This document shows, piece after piece, positions 9,679-16,278 of a stretch of DNA of 38,061 nucleotides (position 1 is its first letter; every line of letters begins with the position of its first letter). Made by a program: the position numbers and the translations under genes. This stretch comes from Candidatus Omnitrophota bacterium. Its GTDB lineage: Bacteria > Ratteibacteria > UBA8468 > B48-G9 > DTJG01. The stretch spans positions 1 to 38,061 of the forward strand of contig JAMCZX010000015.1 of NCBI GenBank assembly GCA_023485205.1, read 5' to 3'. The notes under the pieces were generated by a model that saw only the letters and a list, made by a program, of their open reading frames with translations, was not told where the DNA came from and did not search any database.

Positions 9679-9791
9679 GTTCTTATTGACACATAGTTTA
9701 CACTTTTTTTCATATTTTATCCAATATTTTAAAACCAAACGGATCTTCGCAGTCAGAAAGTGTAAACTATGTGCTCGGAATATACCCTGCT
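9679..9791. mobile_element. Small insertion with a 17-bp inverted repeat inside the tRNA-linked repeat
   Basis: About 113 bp separate two parts of the repeat that are contiguous in the intact copy. CTGCT is present on both sides (9674-9678 and 9787-9791), as a 5-bp target duplication would be. Inside lie perfect inverted repeats CACATAGTTTACACTTT (9690-9706) and its complement (9757-9773). They are 11 and 14 bases in from the supposed edges, so this may be a hairpin carried along rather than terminal repeats. No gene is encoded. Confidence 0.4.
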
Positions 9792-9930
9792 AATCGGGGC
9801 GCTCGGATTGTGCTGGAACGTTCAGGATGCACTCCTGACGCACACTCTCCATCTTCTTTGGAAAGCAACTTCCTCTATGGTAAAAACAGATGTCGTGGTG
9901 AACCTTCGGTTCAAACCCTCACAAAGAAGA
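9787..9930 (-). repeat. tRNA-Pro trailer element: structured repeat with duplicated tRNA 3' end
   Basis: The last bases of tRNA-Pro plus trailer (23 bp, 9931-9953) recur exactly at 9787-9809, giving a 144-bp period. The unit between them matches the element after tRNA-Ser at 37194-37319. Shared blocks, read on the minus strand, include GTTTTTACCATA, TTTCCAAAGAAG, GAGTGTGCGTCA and AGCACAATCC. Three stems can be drawn: 9900-9904 with 9908-9912, 9850-9854 with 9888-9892, and 9823-9827 with 9833-9837. No protein is encoded. The high identity of the blocks together with paired changes in the stems points to a structured element. Confidence 0.8.
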
Positions 9931-9937
9931 CTGCTAA

Positions 9938-10012
9938 TCGGGGCGCTCGGATTTGAACCGAGGGCCTCATGGTCCCAAACCATGCGCGCTAAGCCAGCTG
10001 CGCTACGCCCCG
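9938..10012 (-). tRNA. tRNA-Pro (anticodon TGG)
   Basis: A 75-nt cloverleaf on the minus strand. The acceptor stem CGGGGCG pairs with CGCCCCG. The anticodon arm is CATGG-TTTGGGA-CCATG, with anticodon TGG. The T arm is CTCGG-TTCAAAT-CCGAG. CCA is not encoded. Its 3' end is the duplicated end of the tRNA-linked repeat. Confidence 0.95.
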
Positions 10013-10026
10013 TATTGTTTTTTCGT

Positions 10027-10174
10027 AAATATTCACTGAACGGCGTTAATAATGGACTGAGCTGAAGTAGGAAATAAGTTCTGGATTGCTCTTCTCATCT
10101 TTGTAAAAATATTCTTTCAAACAAAGCCTCAAAGACAATCCAAACTTATTTCAAACACCGTTCACTGGGTATTT
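10027..10174. repeat. MITE-like long hairpin element
   Basis: Ends at 10027-10047 and 10154-10174 are imperfect 21-bp inverted repeats. Further inside, GAAATAAGTT-C-TGGATTG faces CAATCCAAACTTATTTC, so the 148 bp folds into one long interrupted hairpin. The minus-strand right arm (10126-10162) matches 16188-16224 at 34 of 37 positions. It fills the gap between tRNA-Pro and the DUF6775-like gene. Confidence 0.6.
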
Positions 10175-10182
10175 ATGTTTTA

Positions 10183-10848
10183 TTATATCTTATTTTTGAT
10201 TTTTTCAATAATTTTTTTGTGGGTTTTACAAAACTTTCCACTTTCTATCTGGCTGTGGATAAGGTCTTTCTGCCAGTGGCTGTTAAATCCCCTGCAGTCT
10301 TTATCTTCACAAAAAGGATAACCTGTAACATAAAAAAATAGAGCCTGGCTTATATATCCTTTCAACACTTCTGTTATCCTTTTATCCTTATAATCAATAA
10401 ACTCTCCTTTAAATTTTTCTTTTATCTCATCTTTTTTTAGTTCCCATATTCCAACCCTCATATATCTTTCCTTGTAAGTATAATATTCTTTTGGTTTTGC
10501 GGGTCCTTCCACAATTCCTGGAATAGATATAATTGATGGCTCAGAAAATAATGCCGGCCGTATATGTGGTTTTTTGAATTCATCTAAGGTGGCAAAAATC
10601 TTTTCTGTGATAATTACATGACAGATATTTTTATCCCTTGAATAAGGCAGTATCCAGAATTTTTTATTAGTAGAAGACAAATTCAGTATAATGCCATTTA
10701 CCAAAACGAGTTTTTCTTTTAATCTTATTATTCTTACCTTATGTATGCCAGAATTATCAAGAATAAACTTTTTTAATTCCTGGAATTTTATGTGTTTTAT
10801 ACCTTCGTTATAGATATAGACTGTTTCAGGTATATTGTAATCTTCCAT
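10183..10848 (-). CDS. DUF6775-like putative metallopeptidase
   Basis: A 221-residue protein with no signal peptide or membrane span. I recognise it only tentatively: the C-terminal pattern of a Cys-X4-Cys pair (PFCEDKDCRG), an N-x-HWQ segment and a final FCKTH resembles the DUF6775 family of putative metallopeptidases, which is frequent in archaea. The two cysteines, the CKTH and the nearby histidines could bind a metal, but no HExxH motif is visible. It lies six bases downstream of thi4 on the same strand, so the two are probably co-transcribed. A link to thiamine synthesis is possible but only suggested by that position. Confidence 0.5.
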   Translation of the reverse strand: MEDYNIPETVYIYNEGIKHIKFQELKKFILDNSGIHKVRIIRLKEKLVLVNGIILNLSSTNKKFWILPYSRDKNICHVIITEKIFATLDEFKKPHIRPALFSEPSIISIPGIVEGPAKPKEYYTYKERYMRVGIWELKKDEIKEKFKGEFIDYKDKRITEVLKGYISQALFFYVTGYPFCEDKDCRGFNSHWQKDLIHSQIESGKFCKTHKKIIEKIKNKI

Positions 10849-10854
10849 TTAATA

Positions 10855-11649
10855 TTATAGTTTTTGAAGAACTTCCATGACAACTTCAGCACATTTTTTT
10901 CCTGAAAGAAGCATAGCACCAAATGTAGGACCCATTCTCGGAAGACCGAAAGATGTAGTCGTGCTCATTCCACAGACTACAAGACCAGGATACAATTCTT
11001 TTGTATATTCAACCACAAGGTCTTCAGAATGTTCAACCCACATTGCGCCAAAACCAGGTACCTTTATCAATCCTCTTTCTGAAAGTTTTCTGACAACACA
11101 TGCATCATGTCCCGTTGCATCTACAACTACCTTGCATTCCAATCCTACAGGGTCCACGCAGGTTATTTCACGTGGAAGGGCCGTTACCGGTGTCCAGTTT
11201 ACCACTACACCCCCTACCCTGTTATTTTCATGCAAAACAAGGTCATCAAATATGGTCATGTTTGCAAACTTTACACCGGCATCACATGCTGCTGCGATTA
11301 GTTTTGAGCAGGCATGCGGACCATCAGCTACAAAAAGTCCTTCTGTATATTTTTCATAGGGAATGCCAAGCTCTTTTAATACTTTATCTCCAGGTGCCCT
11401 CACTGTGAGCTTATTCATAAGGTATCCGCCTATCCAGAATCCACCGCCAAGATAATTGTTTCTTTCAATAATAAATGTTTTAATTTTTTTCTTTGCAAGT
11501 TCTTTTCCCGCCATAAGTCCTGAAGGTCCTGCACCAATTATAATTACGTCTGATTCAACGTATTCCTTGAATTGTTTTGAAAATGTTTCAACTATTGCCT
11601 GCGTAACCTCTTTTTCACCTATAGCACTAAATATCTTTTTTTCTGACAT
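10855..11649 (-). CDS. thi4: Thiamine thiazole synthase, Thi4 type
   Basis: A 264-residue Thi4-family enzyme, which makes the thiazole half of thiamine from NAD, glycine and a sulfur donor. The FAD/NAD-binding GAGPSG is at 39-44. GGGFWIGG and the C-terminal RMGPTFGAMLLSGKK are family signatures. Just before the VDP motif it has Cys164 (TCVDP). This is the position of the yeast sulfur-donating Cys205 and of a His in the Methanocaldococcus enzyme that uses free sulfide. The sequence thus predicts a possible single-turnover, self-sacrificing enzyme. An AGGAGA ribosome binding site precedes the start. No TPP riboswitch is visible in the 24-base gap upstream. thiL lies 18 kb away. Confidence 0.9.
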   Translation of the reverse strand: MSEKKIFSAIGEKEVTQAIVETFSKQFKEYVESDVIIIGAGPSGLMAGKELAKKKIKTFIIERNNYLGGGFWIGGYLMNKLTVRAPGDKVLKELGIPYEKYTEGLFVADGPHACSKLIAAACDAGVKFANMTIFDDLVLHENNRVGGVVVNWTPVTALPREITCVDPVGLECKVVVDATGHDACVVRKLSERGLIKVPGFGAMWVEHSEDLVVEYTKELYPGLVVCGMSTTTSFGLPRMGPTFGAMLLSGKKCAEVVMEVLQKL

Positions 11650-11673
11650 AAAAAATTCTCCTTTTTGTTGTAT

Positions 11674-12045
11674 TTATGGGGTTTTCATTTTAAAAGAAAC
11701 GTTACCTGTTTTAGGGTTATATATAAACTGCATTCCTTCCGGCGGTTTTGGCATTTGATTTTGTTTTATAATCCCCATGGAAACAAGTTCCTGCAAAGAT
11801 TTTGGATATCTACCTTCTTTCATATAGAATACCTCAATCTCGCTTTTAAGAAAAGCGACATCATCTGTTGCTTTCCCTTCATTTAAAGCATTAACCTGAA
11901 CCTGTCCATATTTTTCCGGCAGATTTGAAGGTGTAATTCCGCTGCCTGTATTTTTTTCCTTTGATTTTTTGGAACAAGCTGTTAGCCCTACAGAAATAAA
12001 AAGACATATTGTTATGACCATATAAATTTTTATTTTGGATTTCAT
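11674..12045 (-). CDS. Small lipoprotein of unknown function
   Basis: A 123-residue protein with a lipoprotein signal peptide ending LTAC, then a Lys/Ser-rich linker. The C-terminal part (DDVAFLKSEIEVFYMKEGRYPKSLQELV... IYNPKTGNVSF) resembles the globular tail of type II secretion pseudopilins, where a helix is followed by GxYPxSLxEL and a small sheet. It lacks a prepilin leader. The start is supported by AGGAGG. It sits upstream of thi4 on the same strand, 24 bases away, and divergent from the GDSL hydrolase. Its function is unknown. Confidence 0.75.
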   Translation of the reverse strand: MKSKIKIYMVITICLFISVGLTACSKKSKEKNTGSGITPSNLPEKYGQVQVNALNEGKATDDVAFLKSEIEVFYMKEGRYPKSLQELVSMGIIKQNQMPKPPEGMQFIYNPKTGNVSFKMKTP

Positions 12046-12115
12046 GAAATTTCCTCCTTTTTTTGTTTTATCCAGAATTTATTATAATATAAATTCAGAT
12101 TTTTTGAAAATATAT

Positions 12116-12121
12116 TATACT
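12116..12121 (+). promoter_or_regulatory. Candidate -10 box for the GDSL hydrolase
   Basis: TATACT lies in an A/T-rich divergent region between the lipoprotein and GDSL genes. The expected transcript would have a leader of about 45 bases holding the AAGGAGA ribosome binding site before 12172. No convincing -35 hexamer is seen. Confidence 0.35.
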
Positions 12122-12171
12122 TATAGGATATGGATTGTTTTTTATCAACATTACATAAGGAGAAAAATGAT

Positions 12172-12816
12172 ATGGATATAAAAGTCAGGGAAAATGAAAA
12201 GTTTTTATGCATTGGAGACAGCATTACTGATTGTGGAAGGGTTCTTCAGAACTTTCCATTGGGTAATGGGTATGTAAAAATATTTTCAGACCTTCTTGTC
12301 TCCTGTTTTCCAGAAAGAAAAATAGAAGTGGTAAATAAGGGAATAAGTGGGAATACTGTTTGTGATTTAAGAAACAGATGGGAGGATGATGTGATATATC
12401 ATAAACCGCAATGGATAAGCATTCTTATTGGAATAAATGACGCCCACAGAATTATTTGTGAATCACCGGATTGTAAAATGCACACACAGGAAAAATTTAT
12501 TGAAAATTACAGGTATGTCATTAAGAGAACAATGGATGAAATAAAATCCAATATTATTCTAATGGAGCCATTTTATATATCAAATGACAGGTCGGATAAC
12601 TGGAGAAAAAACGTTCTTGACCTTCTTGAAAAATATAGAATGAACGTATTAAAATTAAGTGAGGAATTCAGTATTCCTATCATAAAACTTCATGATATTT
12701 TCCAGAAAGCTCTTGTATATTATGATGCAGATACATTCTGTCCTGAACCTGTACATCCTAACAATACGGGGCATACTCTAATTGCTGTTTCCCTGTTGAA
12801 TGCATTAAAAAAATAG
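12172..12816 (+). CDS. SGNH/GDSL-family hydrolase
   Basis: A 214-residue esterase/lipase-like enzyme of the SGNH fold. The four blocks are present: GDSITD (nucleophile Ser), GISGNT (Gly), ILIGINDA (Asn) and PVHPNNTGH (catalytic Asp is replaced in the usual DxxH by VHP; His is present). There is no signal peptide, so it is probably cytoplasmic. The start at 12172 is chosen because AAGGAGA stands just upstream; an in-frame ATG at 12130 would add fourteen residues. Family members act on carbohydrate acetyl esters, lysophospholipids or similar; the substrate is unknown. A 26-bp piece of this gene (12404-12429) recurs inside pyrE. Confidence 0.87.
   Translation: MDIKVRENEKFLCIGDSITDCGRVLQNFPLGNGYVKIFSDLLVSCFPERKIEVVNKGISGNTVCDLRNRWEDDVIYHKPQWISILIGINDAHRIICESPDCKMHTQEKFIENYRYVIKRTMDEIKSNIILMEPFYISNDRSDNWRKNVLDLLEKYRMNVLKLSEEFSIPIIKLHDIFQKALVYYDADTFCPEPVHPNNTGHTLIAVSLLNALKK
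12404..12429 (+). repeat. Source copy of a 26-bp direct repeat (other copy in pyrE)
   Basis: These 26 bases encode the block III region (PQWISILI) of the SGNH hydrolase, where they fit the family. An exact copy in the same orientation lies at 13264-13289 inside pyrE, where it does not fit. Confidence 0.9.
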
Positions 12817-12823
12817 CAAATAT

Positions 12824-12895
12824 GCCGGGGTAGCTCAGTGGCAGAGCAGCGCATTCGTAATGCGCGGGTCGGAGGTTCAAATCCTCTCCCCGGCT
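12824..12895 (+). tRNA. tRNA-Thr (anticodon CGT)
   Basis: A 72-nt cloverleaf without encoded CCA. The acceptor GCCGGGG pairs with CCCCGGC. The anticodon arm is GCGCA-TTCGTAA-TGCGC, with anticodon CGT. The T arm is GGAGG-TTCAAAT-CCTCT. The trailer begins GCAGTCTTCTTTGAGGG (12897-12913), close to the first bases after tRNA-Pro, which may mark a decayed or partial copy of the tRNA-linked element. Confidence 0.95.
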
Positions 12896-12918
12896 CGCAG
12901 TCTTCTTTGAGGGAATTT

Positions 12919-13458
12919 TTACAGTAAATCTTCTTTGGTGAAGATGGATTCAAGCGTATAACCTTTTTTTTGCAGGGCTTCTTTTGCTCCTTCCTGTCTG
13001 TCTACAATTGCAATGATTTTTTTGACTTTACAGCCAATTTTTTCCACTGCTTCTATCACTTTTATGATAGAATTTCCCGTTGTTACTACGTCATCCACTA
13101 TTGCAAGATTCCAGCCTTTTTTAATATCGCCCTCTATCTCTTTACCCATTCCATGTTCTTTTTGTCTTGCCCGGACTATAAAAGCTTTTACAGGTGTTTT
13201 TTCCTTATGGCTCAGGACAGCCACTGCTGATGCAATCGGATCTGCTCCGATAGTCAAGCCTCCAACCGCAATGGATAAGCATTCTTATTTCATATCAAGG
13301 ATTATTTTTCCGATGAGATATAATCCTTCAGGGTCAAGGGTTATTAATCTTCCATCTATGTAATAATTACTTGTTTTTCCTGAGGACAGTTTTCTTTCTC
13401 CGATAATCAGTGCTTTTTCCTTTAACAACTTAAGCAGTTTTTTTTTAAATTTATTCAA
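12919..13458 (-). pseudogene. pyrE: Orotate phosphoribosyltransferase gene interrupted by an in-frame stop
   Basis: PyrE converts orotate and PRPP to OMP in pyrimidine synthesis. The upstream part (from TTG at 13458) reads KALIIGERKLSSGKTSNYYIDG and continues to KIILDMK, then a TAA stop. The same frame resumes with AVGGLTIGADPIASAVAV and runs to the end, including the PRPP-binding block VDDVVTTGNS. The stop lies in a 26-bp patch (13264-13289) identical to part of the GDSL gene. An ATG at 13472 is out of frame with the rest, so a small second lesion at the start is possible. Only a 112-residue C-terminal piece could start at 13257. It follows lysA closely, with no other pyr genes nearby. Confidence 0.8.
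13264..13289 (+). repeat. 26-bp patch in pyrE identical to GDSL gene segment
   Basis: Exact copy of 12404-12429, in the same orientation, 860 bp away. On the coding strand of pyrE it introduces TAA while leaving the frame on both sides unchanged. No similarity extends beyond the patch. Confidence 0.9.
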
Positions 13459-13478
13459 TCCAGTTTTCCATAAAAGTT

Positions 13479-14732
13479 TTATAAATCCAAGAAATCCTCT
13501 CTTTTTCTTATAACCTTTATTTTTTCCCTGTCAACTAAAATTTCTGCACACCGGGGCCTTCCATTGTAGTTTGAACTCATTGCAAAACCGTAAGCGCCTG
13601 TACTTGCAATAATTATAACGTCTCCTGATTTCAAATCTTCAGGTAAAAGCCTGTCTTTGCCAAGAAAATCTCCTGTTTCACAGACAGGACCTACGACGTC
13701 CCATAAAATATTTTCAGTGTTTTTTTCCTTTTCAGGAAGGATATGATGATAACTATTGTAAAGCGCAGGTCTTATAAGGTCGTTCATTCCTGCATCAATA
13801 ATAAGAAAATTTTTATGACTTGTTTGTTTGGGATAGGTTATTTTCGTTATAAGAATACCGGAATTTCCCATAATAAATCTTCCAGGCTCCATTATTAACT
13901 TTGTGTTTTTAAAGTTGGATAATATAAATTTTGATATTTTTTCACCAAAAATATTTATATCCTCCACTTTTTCGTCTGGTTTGTAATTAATGCCAAAACC
14001 TCCCCCTATATCAAGAACTTTTAGTATGAATTTTATATTATCAAGAAATATTTTGAGTTTTTCTAATGCCGTAATATAAGGAATATGTGTTTTTAATTGT
14101 GAACCAAGGTGAAAATGGATACCTGTAAAATCAATATTTTTATATTTCTTTTTATTATTTAATATAAAAGAAACCTGTTCAGGGGGAAAGCCGAATTTAG
14201 TTTCTTTTTTTGATGTTTTGGTATAGTGGTGCGTGTCTGTTTCAATATCAAGATTAATCCTTAATGCACATTGAACTTTTTTATGATATTTTTTAGCAAT
14301 CAGATTAATGGATTGCAGTTCAGGAATACTTTCAACGTTAAACATTAAAATATTTGACGTTATACCGAGAGTGATTTCCTCTTCTTTTTTTCCGACACCG
14401 GCATAGACGATTTTTTCAGGTTTTACGCCTGCTTTCAGGCACCTGGATAATTCTCCACCGGATACAACGTCCATACCACAATTTTTAGTATTTAAAATCT
14501 TTATAATTTCAGGATTGCCATTGGCTTTTACAGAATAGCATACAAGTGGATTAACGGGCTTGAAGGCATTTTTTATCCCCCCTACCCTGTCTATAATATA
14601 ATTTTTGCTGTATACATAAAGTGGGGTTCCAAATTTTTCCGCAAGGGTTTTGACAGGAATGTTTTCCACGAAAAAACGTCCGCTTTTGTAATAAAAGAAT
14701 TCTTTAAAAATCACTTCAATGTTTTTTTCCAT
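13479..14732 (-). CDS. lysA: Diaminopimelate decarboxylase
   Basis: A 417-residue PLP enzyme that makes L-lysine from meso-diaminopimelate. The PLP lysine sits in YSVKANGNPEI (about residue 69). The phosphate-binding GGGFGINY, the EPGRFI segment and the CETGD motif with the catalytic Cys follow in order. The length is normal. The start overlaps the end of argH by 22 bases, so translation is probably coupled. pyrE begins about 20 bases downstream. Genes for lysine, arginine and pyrimidine synthesis are thus packed together. Confidence 0.96.
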   Translation of the reverse strand: MEKNIEVIFKEFFYYKSGRFFVENIPVKTLAEKFGTPLYVYSKNYIIDRVGGIKNAFKPVNPLVCYSVKANGNPEIIKILNTKNCGMDVVSGGELSRCLKAGVKPEKIVYAGVGKKEEEITLGITSNILMFNVESIPELQSINLIAKKYHKKVQCALRINLDIETDTHHYTKTSKKETKFGFPPEQVSFILNNKKKYKNIDFTGIHFHLGSQLKTHIPYITALEKLKIFLDNIKFILKVLDIGGGFGINYKPDEKVEDINIFGEKISKFILSNFKNTKLIMEPGRFIMGNSGILITKITYPKQTSHKNFLIIDAGMNDLIRPALYNSYHHILPEKEKNTENILWDVVGPVCETGDFLGKDRLLPEDLKSGDVIIIASTGAYGFAMSSNYNGRPRCAEILVDREKIKVIRKREDFLDL

Positions 14733-16081
14733 TTTAAGAGCTGTTTTTCAATCTGCTTTTTTCCTGTTCCCCCGGGTGAGATTTTTAGTTCTATGGATTT
14801 TTTTCCGTCAAGTTTTTTGACAAATTCAGCATTAATACCGGGTGCTATCTTCTTTAATTCATTTTCACTTAAATCATCTATCTGTTTATTGTTTTTTATA
14901 GCATAAGCAACAATCTGTCCTGTAAGATGATGTGCTGACCTGAATGGAATTCCCTGTTTGACAAGATGTTCTGCAATGTCTGTTGCAAGAATATATCCTT
15001 TGTTGCAGGCGGCTTCCATATTTTTTTCATTAAACCTGATTTTTTTCAGTATCTCCGTGAAAATATCAAGGCTTGACATAGAAATTTCAACTGTTTCAAA
15101 GAGAAATTTTTTATCTTCCTGGAAATCCCTGTTATATGATAGAGGAAGTCCTTTCATAAGAGAAAAAAATCCGGATATATTCCCGGTAATACATGAGGTT
15201 TTTCCTCTTATAAGTTCCAGGACATCAGGATTTTTTTTCTGCGGCATTATACTGGAACCCGTACAAAATTCATCAGGAAGAGATACAAAATCAAATATAG
15301 GGGATGCCCATATTATCATTTCTTCTGCAAAACGGGAAAGATGAATCATAAGTATACCGCACGTGGAGATTGTTTCAAGGATAAAGTCCCTGTCACTTAC
15401 CGCATCAACACTGTTATCAAATATTCTTTTAAATCCAATCTGTCCGCCTGAAAACAAAGGGTCTATGTTAAAAGACGTTCCCACTCCTGAGCCTGCGCCT
15501 AATGGTGAAGTATCAAGGTTATCAAGACAATTTTTAAACCTGGTTTTATCCCTTTCAAGCATTGATACGTAAGAAAGCAGATGATGTGAAAGCAGGACAG
15601 GCTGGCTGGGTTGAAAGTGTGTAAATTCAGGTAGGTACGTTCCCATGTATTCTTCTGATTTTTTTACAATTACTCTCTGGAAAGTATTTATTTTTCCTGT
15701 AATTTGTGGAATTATGTCTTTCAGGTAGAGTTTTTCATCTACGACAATCTGGTCATTTCTTGAACGGGCGGTATGAATCTTTTCTCCTGTTTTTCCAATT
15801 ATTTCTGTCAGTCTTCTTTCAATCGCAGTGTGTATGTCTTCATCCATCTCTTTAAACAGGAAAGTATTTTTTTTAAGTTCAAGAAGGATTTTATTTAAGC
15901 CGTCTTCTATTTGCTTTCCTTCATTTTTTGTAATTATACCTGTTTTAACAAGCATCCTGGTATGAGCAATGCTTCCTTTCACGTCATATAAGGCAAGTTT
16001 TCTGTCAACAGCGAGTGAAAATGTAAATTTTTGCGCCGTTTTATTTAATCCTTTTAATCTTCCTTCCCACATATAAGCCAT
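14711..16081 (-). CDS. argH: Argininosuccinate lyase
   Basis: A fumarase-superfamily enzyme that splits argininosuccinate into arginine and fumarate. The superfamily signature GSSIMPQKKNPD is present, as are TARSRNDQ and THFQPSQP. The chosen start (16081, MAYMWEGRLKG) gives 456 residues, which matches the family, whose proteins begin just before WxGRxxG. In-frame ATGs at 16096 and 16183 would add non-conserved residues. No start has a strong ribosome binding site. It is the first gene of argH-lysA-pyrE. The other arg genes are not in this window. Confidence 0.94.
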   Translation of the reverse strand: MAYMWEGRLKGLNKTAQKFTFSLAVDRKLALYDVKGSIAHTRMLVKTGIITKNEGKQIEDGLNKILLELKKNTFLFKEMDEDIHTAIERRLTEIIGKTGEKIHTARSRNDQIVVDEKLYLKDIIPQITGKINTFQRVIVKKSEEYMGTYLPEFTHFQPSQPVLLSHHLLSYVSMLERDKTRFKNCLDNLDTSPLGAGSGVGTSFNIDPLFSGGQIGFKRIFDNSVDAVSDRDFILETISTCGILMIHLSRFAEEMIIWASPIFDFVSLPDEFCTGSSIMPQKKNPDVLELIRGKTSCITGNISGFFSLMKGLPLSYNRDFQEDKKFLFETVEISMSSLDIFTEILKKIRFNEKNMEAACNKGYILATDIAEHLVKQGIPFRSAHHLTGQIVAYAIKNNKQIDDLSENELKKIAPGINAEFVKKLDGKKSIELKISPGGTGKKQIEKQLLKWKKTLK

Positions 16082-16187
16082 GTTTTTTCCAATCATATAA
16101 AAAATATTTTTTATACGTCTCTTAACAAAATTCTTATTTGATGGTAAATTATACACTTCTTGATTAATATTGTAAATACTCAAGTAG

Positions 16188-16224
16188 AACGGAGTTTGAA
16201 ATAAGTTTGGCTCGTCTTTGAGGC
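16188..16224 (+). repeat. Solo arm related to the 10027-10174 hairpin element
   Basis: Thirty-four of 37 positions match the right arm of the hairpin element read on the minus strand (10162-10126). It lies in the argH/PIG-L divergent region, with no clear second arm, though TTGATATTT near 16252 weakly mirrors the sequence just before the arm. Confidence 0.6.
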
Positions 16225-16278
16225 GGAAAAACTGTCTTGGTGAATATTTGCTTGATATTTATCAAATAAAGATAAAAA

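Noticed and set aside
9652..10012. CRISPR array made of the tRNA-Pro repeats
   Set aside because: Only one and a part units with a 144-bp period, no regular short repeats and spacers, and no cas genes.
9769..10065. Plus-strand open frames of 61 and 98 codons across the tRNA-Pro region
   Set aside because: They run through the antisense of the tRNA gene and its duplicated end; reading frames here come from the repeat, with no protein-like composition.
11650..11673. TPP riboswitch before thi4 or thiL
   Set aside because: The gap before thi4 is 24 bases, far too short, and the usual CTGAGA and ACCTGA-type conserved boxes are not seen before thi4, its upstream lipoprotein gene or thiL.
12404..13289. 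Diversity-generating retroelement or retron behind the 26-bp copy
   Set aside because: The copy is exact rather than adenine-mutated, and no reverse transcriptase gene is in the window.
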